This document shows, one piece after another, positions 55,431-64,000 of a DNA stretch of 64,000 nt (position 1 is its first letter; each line of letters begins with the position of its first letter). Under the pieces are notes generated by a model. The model ran no database searches, had not been told where the DNA came from, and saw only the letters and a list, made by a program, of their open reading frames with translations. This DNA is from Macrocystis pyrifera (taxonomy: Eukaryota; Sar; Phaeophyceae; Laminariales; Laminariaceae). The position numbers and the translations under genes are program-made. Where the stretch lies: the NCBI GenBank assembly GCA_031763025.1, contig JASSKH010000019.1, forward strand, positions 9,712,250 through 9,776,249, written 5' to 3'.

Positions 55431-58145
55431 GGGTGATGCTATTTGCGACACCGGTGTCGTAATTTCTTATTTGCGACACCGCGTCACGTTCGCGGCACAT
55501 ACCTCAGATTGGCTCCGTACCGCCAGGGATGTGTTGACATGGTGCAGGGCCATCATTGAAGCTATCGCATGGCCGAAACGGGCAAGGACTCGAGGAGATA
55601 CCTGGCCTCTTGGAGCACCCGCGAAACGTTCTGATCGGTGTCGCAAATAAGCCTTATTTGCGACACGCGTGTCGCAAATACCGTATTTGCGACACCGGAT
55701 CAGCGACGTACTACTAGTAGAGTCTCAGTACGGTGTAAAGCTACCGTTGAAGCTATCGTGTATCTTAAACGGGCCAGTACTCGAGGAGATATAGGGTATC
55801 CTAGTACACCTAGGCTGATGTCGCAAATAAGCCTTATTTTGCGTACAGCCAGAACGAGCCCATTACAGTAGTGGATACTGCTGTGTGTTGTATCCTGGTC
55901 ATCCTAGTACACTGTCAGAGTAGTCGGACTGATGTCGTAAAGCCGCATTATTTGACGACATCGCACGACGTGCGTCGCGCGCGCCCCGTTTAGAGCTCGG
56001 ACTATACCACTGTACAGCATGTTTCCACGAGTACATCGATCGTTAGCCACGTCATCGTGAATCAACGGATTTGAAAATAACTTGGTTATATTGCCGCGCT
56101 GTGTCCTAATAAGTCGTACGTACTATAATTGAGAGCGCTGGTATCGTTCAAGGCGCCGGCTGCTCTGTGTGCGCGTCTAATAACATGGGCACAAGTGAAG
56201 GGCACATAAGGTTGTGCATGCTGCGCTCTGTGTATGGTTTTTGTACTTGTCTGTGGATGCTATCGAAATAGGTGGGTGTATGTCATCTACAGCAGTATCA
56301 TAGTATCGCAGTAAAATCGGCGTTCGTTCCGTGCAACCATCATCACCCACCAATGTGGTTGTTTAATTGCCCTCGAACAGCCGTGTAAAAGCGCCTATCC
56401 CTCAGGCGTTTACCAACGCCTATCGTTCTGCCGCACAGAACTGAACAAACTTTCGAAACGATGTGCACAGTTTTTGTCGGATTAGTTAAGGTAACGAACA
56501 CACCCCATAGATGCACAGAGGGCGGCCATACTGCAGCTTGCGTACCTATGGGTCATGTTCGTTGTACACGTTCGTTCCGACACATTGTCCTACTTGTTGT
56601 TGCACCAACAGCAGTCCACAGTATCGGCACTGCCGTAGTATTAACACATCCTAATCATAATACTTCGAAGTAATAGTCTAACTTAGGGCACATGCGTAGC
56701 ACGTAGTTTGTTAACGGATTCCCGATGTTTATCTCTAACGGCTGTGAAACATACAATAGAAACCCACAGCAGACTGCATGAGTTCAATGTAAGCGGCAGA
56801 GGGGTTAGCCGCCTTGTTTATGGTGCCGTAGAAACCGGTATGTGTAACGCGTGTAGGAGGTCTTGGAGTTCGTAGGCTGCTTGGAAGGTGTCCTTCGATG
56901 CCCTGCAGTATTGTGTAGAGTTTCCACCGTGCTGTTGTATGCTGTACACAATGGTGCGCGGGTTGGATGTTTTCCCATAAGTTCAGGCAGAATGTTTGCG
57001 GAGAGAAGCCCAACCACTATGGAAGATTCACTAACATCCCGCAACTCCAGCAGATTGTGCGCACTGACCTGCCCCACTCAAACCATGCGTAGTCTCCTCG
57101 TCCAGCTACGCAGTCACTTCCCGATTATTTTGGATGCCCTGGTCGGCGAGGCAGTCTGATGGGTTGTGTATAGTTTTCGCACTCCTAGCCTACCGTGTTT
57201 GTGTGTTTACTATGTTGTATGTAGCACAGCAGCAGCAAAGTAGTAGAAAAGCCACGTTGAATATTCTGACCGTGTACTAGGATAACCCATATCTCCTCGG
57301 GTACTGGCACGTTTTGGCTACACGATAGCTTCAATGGTAGTCCAACACCATGCAGAGACTCTAATGGTAGTGCGTTGCCGACCCGGAGCGTGTGCGTCAA
57401 CTACAACGCGGCGTCGCAAATACGATATTTGCGACACGCGTGTCGCAAGTAAGGCTTATTTGCGACACCAGCCAGAAGATTCTGCGGGTTGTACCAGGAT
57501 ACCCCATATCTCCTCGAGTACTGGCCCGTTTTGGCTACACTATGGCTTCAATGGTAGCCTTACACCATGCTGAGACTCTACTGGTAGTGCTTTGCCCATC
57601 CAGAGCGTGCAGCAACCACGGCGCGGTGTTGCAAATACGGTATTTGCGACACGCGTGTCGCGAGTAAGGCTTATTTTTATTTGCGACAGGAGCCAGAAGA
57701 TTCTGCGGGATGTACCAGGATACCCCATATCTCCTCGAGTACTGGCCCGTTTTGGCTACAGAATGGCTTCAATGGTAGCCCTGCACCATGCTGAGACTCT
57801 ACTGGTAGTGTTTTGCCGATCCGGAGCGTGTGCGGCAACCACGTCGCGGCGTCGCAAATACGGTATTTGCGGCACGCGTGTCGCAAATAAGGCTTATTTG
57901 CGATACCGATCTGAACGTTTTGCAGGTGCTCCAAGAGGCCAGATATCTCCTCGAGTCCTGGCCCGTTTCGGTCATGCGATAGCTTCAATGATGGCCCTGC
58001 ACCATGCCAACACACCTCTGGTAGTGAGGAGCCAATCTGAAGTATGTGCCGCGAACGTGACGCGGTGTCGCAAATAAACGGCTTAGTTGCGACACCGTGT
58101 CGCAAATAAGAAATTACGACACCGGTGTCGCAAATAGCATTACCC
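55431..58145. mobile_element. 2.7-kb inverted-repeat element built of hairpins, MULE/foldback-like
   Basis: The ends are inverted copies: left GGGTGATGCTATTTGCGACA, right (reverse complement) GGGTAATGCTATTTGCGACA. The arms match over about 430 bp, left 55431-55860 and right 58145-57680. The right side has extra units back to about 57255. Each unit carries TTTGCGACAC/GTGTCGCAAA pairs forming hairpins, for example arms of 14 bp starting GTGTCGCAAATAAG at 55637, and a spacer of about 180-225 bp with ACTCGAGGAGATA. The flanks 55422-55430 (TAACACAAA) and 58146-58154 (TAACAAAAA) match at 8 of 9 bases. Long complex TIRs with a 9-bp target duplication fit Mutator-like or foldback elements. The interior (55900-57250) has no transposase I recognise, so it is non-autonomous. 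Confidence 0.7.
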
Positions 58146-58180
58146 TAACAAAAAAATATGAACCAAACTCGAGTACGTGT

Positions 58181-58412
58181 TGTAGCCAAAAGATACCAAG
58201 CCGTGGAGGTTTCAGTGTAATCGCATGTGTGAGTGGAGCAGTGGCCGGGGATCCTGTGTGATGTCCCCTAGCCACCTGGCTCGTGGTCCGATGAGGATCA
58301 CTCCGTGATAATACAAGCTCTAAGAACAAGACTTACTGAGTGCGAGGCCAGCGAGACTGGTGGAGTCCCTCGCTGGAAGCCCTCTTGCTGATATCATCTG
58401 GCAGAGGCCATA
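58181..58412 (+). repeat. 5' LTR of the gypsy element
   Basis: 232 bp, starting TGTAGCCAAAAGATACC and ending GGCAGAGGCCATA. It matches 63587-63818 base for base as far as I can check. The end is CATA, not the usual CA; if the LTR ends at CA the last two bases would be internal. Confidence 0.9.
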
Positions 58413-58619
58413 ATATCTAGATATTCGCGGAACTTCTGTTGGAGGAGCTTTCGGCTGCGGAGTATTGGGTCACAGCTGGGAAGGCAGTTGGCCCGTTGGA
58501 CGGATCGAAACGGCTTGAAGCGCACAGCAGGGGAGGACGCTCCGGGAGCTGGAGGACGCACAGGTCAGGCGGCAGTTTCTCCGTTATTACAGTAGAGTCC
58601 AGGTGGACTGCTGTGGATT
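58413..58619 (+). promoter_or_regulatory. Gypsy leader with presumed primer-binding site
   Basis: 207 bp between the LTR and the gag start. The bases after the LTR (ATATCTAGATATTCGCGG) do not match the common initiator-methionine primer site, and they include a small palindrome ATATCTAGATAT. The primer is unknown. A frame of 99 codons starting at 58439 overlaps gag and is probably spurious. Confidence 0.4.
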
Positions 58620-61600
58620 ATGGCGCACACGGCAAGCACGCCGCTGGTGGTAGGGGAGTCTCTGACTCCACCGAAATACGGAGAGGTGTGGACCGAGCAG
58701 GCCTCTCGTGTTTTTTACGCAGCGTACCTCGATTATGAGGAACGGCTGCAGCTCGCCAACGCTCAGGGGGTGGTTCAGCACTCCAAAGTGAGCATGGGCC
58801 AGCTTATCCCCAATTACATTCATCGGTGTTTTGAGGGATTTTACAAGCATCAGACTACGATGACCGCCTCGGAGTTGTTGGACGCTGTTAGGCAGCACGC
58901 TGGTTACACAACCACCAGCAACAGATTTGACACCTCGCGGGCGGCAGCGGACTTGCGTCGCGTTCTCTCAATGAGGCGCGATGAAAAGCAGGGCGGTGAA
59001 ACATCCGTCAAAGACCGCGCGATGATGGTAAACTCCGCTATGGAAAAGTATTTTGCGGAGAATCACGCGGTGCATGCCATGTACCGCGCGCAGGACCGTT
59101 CGTGGTTGCCCGGACCGGCGGAATTTGTGAGCATGGCGTTGGTGGATGGCTTATGGCCGTCCGAGTTCAAAAAGTACGTAAAAGGTCAGCTAACGTACGC
59201 TGCAGGGTGGAAGAAGGACCCGGCATTGGTCATGGACCAAATTTTTTCTGCTGCAGAACAGTGGAAATTCATCGAGGCGTATGGTCGGAAAGATGCTGCA
59301 GGGGCAGCTGAACCGCGACGCCAACAGCAGCAGAAACCGAAACAGCAGCAGTCCGCGAAAAAGTCGTTTGTTCGCGTCTGTTTCGAGTGTGGTGATCCCA
59401 ACCATTATGTTTCTGATTGCCCAAAAGCTCGCGGTGGCGGCACAGCTCCCAGCAGTGGTGGGCGCGGGTCGTCAGGGTATCGCGGGGGCCGCAATGGCGG
59501 CCGGGGCAGATTCAACCATGGACGCGGGCGCGGTGGCCGTGGTGGCAATCAATTGACAGCGGGCGGTGGAACTTCTGCTGTTGCTTCTTCAACTTCTGGT
59601 GCGCCAGCGGCAGGAGCCGCTGGGTCGGGATCTGGTTCGTCTGTTGCCGGCCGAGCTGTATACGTTGGAGGAGCTGGAACATCGGTGGGTGCTGCTGGAG
59701 CGAGAACTTCGCCATCCACCGAGCGGGCGGAGTCAGTGTCTGGTGCTGCTGCAGGGGCGGTAGCGCCGGAACCGTCTGTATATTCGACGTCTTGGTCGGG
59801 GTGGACCGCCGATTCTATTTCTTCGGCGCCGGCTGTAGGAGGGCAGCCATGGCGTCAGGTGACTCTTGGTACCGACCAGAGTTCAACGGCAGGTGAAGTG
59901 CCTGTCGACCGCAGCGCTGAGTGTTTACGCGCTGATCTCTCTTTGCCAGGGTCGGTTGGTTCGCTGATGGCGCGTGTGATCCTTGATTCGGGGTCGGCGC
60001 TCACGTCCATCGGTGTCGGCTTACTTCAGCAGCTGTCTTCGCATTTCGGCGGCGCCGATCTGCAAATTCCGTTCGAAAATGGCCCGCAGCAGGCGAAAAC
60101 CGCTACGGGTGTTTCAGTGATGGTCACGCACAAAACGGTGCCGATTGCCGTGAGTGTACGGACGCCGTGGGGAGCGGTGAAATTGGAGCCCATCACTTTC
60201 GCGGTCATGCCTGGTACAGATAACGTCGTTCTGTTTGGCATGGCTACCATGAAAGCTCTTGGCATCGACGTCTACCGTGAAGCTCTGGAGAAGCTTCGCC
60301 CTCGCGCAGTGCCGGTATCGACCGGTGTGGAGACTCCGAGTTACCTTGCGGCGCGCAGAGTGACGGTTTCCGTGCGTGCTTTTCAGACCGAGGCTACGGT
60401 GGATGCTCCGGAGGACAAGGCGGTGGAACATTTGGTCGACCGGGGGCCAGACATGTTCATGGATCCGGAGGCGGAGCGGACGGCCCGAGAACGGGCGTTG
60501 GAGGACAGCGTGCAGCAGGCAGAGCAGAGTGGATTAAGCGTCGGCGGAGCAACCCGTTTGCGCGAAATTTTGGCTCGTCGCGTGGGTGCTTTTCGCCGTG
60601 CGCTGTGTGGTGATCCGCCAGCGCAAGTGGAGTCGATGCGAGTGCAGCTGAAGCAACAGGCGAAGCCTGTCAAGGCAACGCCACGTCGGTACGAACCGAC
60701 GAAAAGGGACTGGCTCTCGAAGTGCATTGCTGCTTTGGTGTTTTTTGGCTTTGTCTACCACAACATCCAGGCGGTGTGGGCGAGTCCGGCGATGGCGGTG
60801 CCCAAGAAGGACTCTTTCCGTTTGGTGAGCGACTACTCGGCGGTGAACGCACAGGTGGAGAAGTCCCCGGGCGTCATGCCCAACCATGAAGACATGGGAG
60901 ATCTGCTGGGGGCGCGTTTCTTCGGCAAGCTGGACCTACTTCAAGGGTACTGGCAGATGCCTTTGGCTCCGGAGGCGCAAGACGTCTTCACCATGGCGAC
61001 AAGCGACGGTTTGTTCACGCCTACCCGTGTTCCCCAAGGTGTTTTGAATGCGACTTCTTATTTCCAAGGTGTCATGACTGAAGTGTTGCGTGGTTTGGAT
61101 TGCAAAGTTTGGGTCGATGACGTTTTCTTTTTCGCAGACACCGAAGAAGCTCTTCTGCAGCTGCTTGATGACATTCTTGAACGCCTGGAGAATGTTGGAC
61201 TGTTTGTCGCCGCCCACAAGTGTACCTTCTTCTCTCGTGAACTGGTCTGGTGTGGTAAGGTGTATTCCAATGGTGTCGTGTCCCATGACCCCGCTCGAGT
61301 GCAAGGTTTAAGTGAAATGCGTCGTCCCGAAAACGCTGGAGAACTAATGCAATTCTTGCAGGCTGTCAACTGGTTGCGTACATCGTTACCACGTTTAGCG
61401 GAAACGGTAGCACCGTTACGTGATTTTTTGGAGGAGCTCCTTGTTGGGGCTACACGTCGGACTAAGCGAGTGGCGCGCAATCGTGTCATCAAGGATACCG
61501 CGTGGACGGAGGATCGGGTGCGGGCGTGGAATGCCGCACGGGGTTTGGTGGCGCAAGCAGTGCCGCTTCATCATCCTCGTCCCGGGTGCGTTGTTTTGAT

Positions 61601-63236
61601 GTTTCCTGACGCTTCTGATTTCCATTGGGGTAGTTTTCTCACCCAAGTGCCTGAACACGAATTTCGCAGTGGATTGGCGTTGGAAAGCATGTCTCACGAG
61701 CCTCTCGGATTTCTGAGTGGTTCGTTCACAGGTTCGCAGTTGCGCTGGGCGACTGTCGACAAAGAAGGTTTTGCGATCGTTAATACGTTCCGGAGGCTCG
61801 AATACCTGCTTTGGGGTGGTGTTCATATCTTTACTGATCATCGAAACTTGCAGTACATTTTCAATCCGGAGAAGTGTGTCACGACGGTCACAAAGACCAT
61901 GGCACAACGCCTAGAGAATTGGAAGGGTGTTTTAGGACAATACCGCTATGCAATCGAACACATCCCTGGCGATCGAAACTGTTGGGGGGATCTGTTGTCT
62001 CGTTGGGTCAAAGTTCCTACGGTGCCTGTTCGTTCGGTTGCCGTGCACAGCCCATGTAATGCTGACGATTCGCTTCCCGCATTGGATGTGATTCGTGCCT
62101 CGCAACAAAGGTCTGTCGCTCGTATCGGCGTTGGTGTTCATGAATTTTCGACAACCTTCGGTCAAGCTACCTTGGCCGATGATGGTTTGTTTCGTGTGCG
62201 TGTTGGGGTGCGTGACGTCTTGTGGATTCCGCCGGATGATCTTGCTCTTCAAACTCGTTTGATGGTGTGCGCGCACATGCGCTCGGCTGGTCACCGTGGT
62301 GTGGCGCCGACTTTGTTTCGCCTGAAGGAATATTGTGTTTGGCCTCACATGGATTCTCAGGTTCGCGAATTCGTTCGCCAGTGTTTGCACTGTGTAGACA
62401 CGCGTGCAGGTGCACTCATTCCTCGTCCCTACGGAGACACGGTGCATGGTACCGCTCCGGGAGAAGTGGTGCACTTTGATTTTTTGTATGTTGGCCACAG
62501 CGGGCCCGAAGGTAGCGATGGCCTGCCTGATGAGGATGGTTTCCGATATGTTTTGGTCATCATGGATGATTTGTCCAACTACGTGGCGTTGGAACCGGCC
62601 GAGGCTTGTACAGCCGAGGTCACAGCGAAGCATTTGCTAGCCTGGTGTAAGACTTTGGGGGTGCCGCGTGTGTGGGTGAGTGATACCGCCACGCATTTCA
62701 AGAACAGGGTGCTTGCTTTGTTGAGCGACGCGTTGCACATCGAACATCGTTTTGCTGTCGCTTACACGCCGTGGTCGAACGGTACGTGTGAACGCATGGT
62801 AAAAGAGGTGGTACGTGCTCTGCGTTCCATTCTGTCAGAACAGCGTCGTCAGGTTTCGGAGTGGGTTGATGTTTTGCCGGCCGCTCAGTGGGCCTTGAAC
62901 ACTTCGTTTCGTGAACGTTACCGAAGCACTCCGTACAGCGTGATGTTTGGGCGTGCTCCGCGTACCGATTTCTCGGCGCTCGTTTCTGAGTCTGATGGCA
63001 GGTGGAATGTTGACGTGATGAATGCTGACTTGTTGCGTGCGAACGTCCGTGAAGTCGTTGCAGAGCAGGAGAGATTTTGCGCCGATATTCGCGCAGCTGT
63101 TGCCGTGTCTCGCGACAACAAACGTAAACAGGCTCAGGGCCAGGTGGTGTTGCCAAAATTTGCGGTTGGTGATTTCGTGTTGTATGCTCGTGTTCGTCGG
63201 CAGGGTGTTTACGATTTTATGCGGATGCGACGTTGA
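58620..63236 (+). CDS. Gypsy Gag-Pol polyprotein
   Basis: One uninterrupted 1538-codon frame from ATG 58620. Gag region to about residue 250; zinc knuckle CFECGDPNHYVSDC (254-267); an RGG/glycine-rich linker (270-390); aspartic protease with DSGS (456-459); RT about 700-880 with FGKLDLLQGYWQMPL, RVPQGVLNATS and the catalytic VDD (832-834); RNase H from about 995 (PDAS) to FTDHRNLQYI (about 1071); integrase with an HHCC zinc finger (about 1218-1258) and catalytic D1287, D1355, E1391, the last two 35 residues apart as in DD35E. It ends MRMRR then TGA at 63236. The normal integrase C-terminal segment before the chromodomain is missing and the frame changes there. The product would copy and integrate the element, but integration by this copy is doubtful. 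Confidence 0.92.
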   Translation: MAHTASTPLVVGESLTPPKYGEVWTEQASRVFYAAYLDYEERLQLANAQGVVQHSKVSMGQLIPNYIHRCFEGFYKHQTTMTASELLDAVRQHAGYTTTSNRFDTSRAAADLRRVLSMRRDEKQGGETSVKDRAMMVNSAMEKYFAENHAVHAMYRAQDRSWLPGPAEFVSMALVDGLWPSEFKKYVKGQLTYAAGWKKDPALVMDQIFSAAEQWKFIEAYGRKDAAGAAEPRRQQQQKPKQQQSAKKSFVRVCFECGDPNHYVSDCPKARGGGTAPSSGGRGSSGYRGGRNGGRGRFNHGRGRGGRGGNQLTAGGGTSAVASSTSGAPAAGAAGSGSGSSVAGRAVYVGGAGTSVGAAGARTSPSTERAESVSGAAAGAVAPEPSVYSTSWSGWTADSISSAPAVGGQPWRQVTLGTDQSSTAGEVPVDRSAECLRADLSLPGSVGSLMARVILDSGSALTSIGVGLLQQLSSHFGGADLQIPFENGPQQAKTATGVSVMVTHKTVPIAVSVRTPWGAVKLEPITFAVMPGTDNVVLFGMATMKALGIDVYREALEKLRPRAVPVSTGVETPSYLAARRVTVSVRAFQTEATVDAPEDKAVEHLVDRGPDMFMDPEAERTARERALEDSVQQAEQSGLSVGGATRLREILARRVGAFRRALCGDPPAQVESMRVQLKQQAKPVKATPRRYEPTKRDWLSKCIAALVFFGFVYHNIQAVWASPAMAVPKKDSFRLVSDYSAVNAQVEKSPGVMPNHEDMGDLLGARFFGKLDLLQGYWQMPLAPEAQDVFTMATSDGLFTPTRVPQGVLNATSYFQGVMTEVLRGLDCKVWVDDVFFFADTEEALLQLLDDILERLENVGLFVAAHKCTFFSRELVWCGKVYSNGVVSHDPARVQGLSEMRRPENAGELMQFLQAVNWLRTSLPRLAETVAPLRDFLEELLVGATRRTKRVARNRVIKDTAWTEDRVRAWNAARGLVAQAVPLHHPRPGCVVLMFPDASDFHWGSFLTQVPEHEFRSGLALESMSHEPLGFLSGSFTGSQLRWATVDKEGFAIVNTFRRLEYLLWGGVHIFTDHRNLQYIFNPEKCVTTVTKTMAQRLENWKGVLGQYRYAIEHIPGDRNCWGDLLSRWVKVPTVPVRSVAVHSPCNADDSLPALDVIRASQQRSVARIGVGVHEFSTTFGQATLADDGLFRVRVGVRDVLWIPPDDLALQTRLMVCAHMRSAGHRGVAPTLFRLKEYCVWPHMDSQVREFVRQCLHCVDTRAGALIPRPYGDTVHGTAPGEVVHFDFLYVGHSGPEGSDGLPDEDGFRYVLVIMDDLSNYVALEPAEACTAEVTAKHLLAWCKTLGVPRVWVSDTATHFKNRVLALLSDALHIEHRFAVAYTPWSNGTCERMVKEVVRALRSILSEQRRQVSEWVDVLPAAQWALNTSFRERYRSTPYSVMFGRAPRTDFSALVSESDGRWNVDVMNADLLRANVREVVAEQERFCADIRAAVAVSRDNKRKQAQGQVVLPKFAVGDFVLYARVRRQGVYDFMRMRR

Positions 63237-63508
63237 ACGTCACCGCTGATCTGAAGGATGTTTTCCAACATTCCTTTGCGCAGGGTGAATGCCGCATGAA
63301 TGCTGTGGTGCATGTGGCCGAAGATGATGCCAACGAGGTGATTGTCTTGGTCGATTGGGATGGTTTCGAAGCAGAGGAGCGCACGTGGGAGTCTTTGCGG
63401 TCGATTTATTCTGCTGCGCCTGAATTCGTCGTGAAGGAATTGCGCAAATTACGGATGACCCGTGCGCTCAAGATTAAAATTGCTTCAGAGTTCAGCATTG
63501 ATTTGTGA
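63206..63508 (+). pseudogene. Chromodomain end of gypsy Pol, now out of frame
   Basis: A frame open across the end of the main ORF, shifted by -1. It reads RFYADATLNVTADLKDVFQ, then VDWDGFEAEERTWES and APEFVVKELRKL, the chromodomain pattern (W-x-G-[FY]-x-x-x-x-[NR]-TWE) known to steer gypsy integrases to chromatin. It ends at TGA 63508. It has no ATG of its own near the start, so it would be made only by frameshifting, if at all. Confidence 0.75.
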
Positions 63509-63586
63509 TTTGCCGCATGCGATTTCGTCTTGGTTTTTTGGTTTTGTCAAGCTCGTTCGTGTCGAGTGAACTCGCTTTGGGGGTGC

Positions 63587-63818
63587 TGTAGCCAAAAGAT
63601 ACCAAGCCGTGGAGGTTTCAGTGTAATCGCATGTGTGAGTGGAGCAGTGGCCGGGGATCCTGTGTGATGTCCCCTAGCCACCTGGCTCGTGGTCCGATGA
63701 GGATCACTCCGTGATAATACAAGCTCTAAGAACAAGACTTACTGAGTGCGAGGCCAGCGAGACTGGTGGAGTCCCTCGCTGGAAGCCCTCTTGCTGATAT
63801 CATCTGGCAGAGGCCATA
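63587..63818 (+). repeat. 3' LTR of the gypsy element
   Basis: 232 bp, matching 58181-58412. Preceded by TTTGGGGGTGC, a weak candidate for the polypurine primer. Confidence 0.9.
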
Positions 63819-64000
63819 GTGTACAAAGGATTTAAGGGTTAGACCGACAAGCCGAACGTACAGCGATGCTGACCGTGGCCTCGTGCGTCCCACTGCTGCT
63901 GCTGAGATCGTTGCGAGAGGGGCGGGCGGCGTACAAGGCCTAGAGAGAAGTTCTGCTGTTTGATTTTCATATGTTTTCCTTTTTTTCTTTCTGACCGGTG
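63819..64000. other. Right flank of the gypsy insertion
   Basis: Begins with GTGT, the target duplication, then unique-looking sequence with a short CTGCTGCTGCTG run at 63893. No gene seen. Confidence 0.5.

Larger units (their letters stand above)
58181..63818 (+). mobile_element. Ty3/gypsy chromodomain-type LTR retrotransposon
   Basis: A complete LTR-to-LTR element of 5638 bp. The flanking GTGT (58177-58180 and 63819-63822) is a 4-bp target duplication. The order is LTR, leader, gag, protease, RT, RNase H, integrase, chromodomain, LTR, which is the Ty3/gypsy arrangement. The 232-bp LTRs appear identical by eye, so insertion is recent. A deletion between integrase and chromodomain makes this copy defective. 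It sits 27 bp to the right of the hairpin element's target duplication. Confidence 0.92.

Noticed and set aside
58439..58738. 99-codon upstream ORF in the gypsy leader
   Set aside because: Overlaps gag in another frame and has no recognisable content.

Overview
The window is nuclear DNA of a eukaryote and is dominated by transposable elements and other repeats. The evidence is a non-LTR retrotransposon family in several states of decay, a Ty1/copia relic, a complete chromodomain-type Ty3/gypsy element, tRNA-like pol III sequences, satellite arrays, GT-AG splice signals, and no bacterial gene layout. The gypsy polyprotein and the style of the single-copy membrane-protein relic look to me like a stramenopile, possibly a brown alga. 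That placement rests on memory of related elements, not on a search, and is only moderately secure.

Layout. 1-12.8 kb is a nest of RTE-like LINEs: a near-perfect 5'-truncated copy on the minus strand (1-1885), a degenerate plus-strand copy that has lost its reverse-transcriptase core (about 2.8-6.1 kb), a satellite array (6.3-8.4 kb), and a nearly intact minus-strand copy with a (GT)n end (8.9-12.4 kb) that appears to have inserted into an older, diverged LINE. 13.7-18.2 kb holds a G-rich stretch, a 1.2-1.3 kb tandem duplication punctuated by TATG microsatellites and GC hairpins, and a tandem array of tRNA-like units. 19-23.7 kb is repeat-rich and without a recognisable gene.

23.7-25.8 kb holds the clearest single-copy gene remnant: a multi-pass membrane protein with one phase-0 GT-AG intron and several premature stops. 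28.9-29.4 kb carries a broken domain that resembles the zinc-ribbon OB-fold of replication protein A. Weak exon candidates lie at 31.1, 33.5, 36.6 and 42.9 kb. 37.7-38.7 kb is unusually dense in the palindrome CCATGG.

45.4-47.7 kb is a degraded Ty1/copia retrotransposon, with a second copy of its 3' end and LTR-like flank at 51.1 kb. 51.7-55.4 kb has a T-rich minisatellite and several tandem duplications. One of these has a 222-nt period and keeps the same reading frame in both units. 55.4-58.1 kb is a 2.7 kb inverted-repeat element built of hairpins around TTTGCGACAC, flanked by a near-perfect 9-bp duplication. The window ends with a 5.6 kb gypsy element whose two 232-bp LTRs appear identical. 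Its pol has lost the integrase C-terminal segment, which leaves the chromodomain in another frame.

No block here reads as an operon or pathway. The coherent units are the mobile elements themselves, and the host genes are relics or partial exons.
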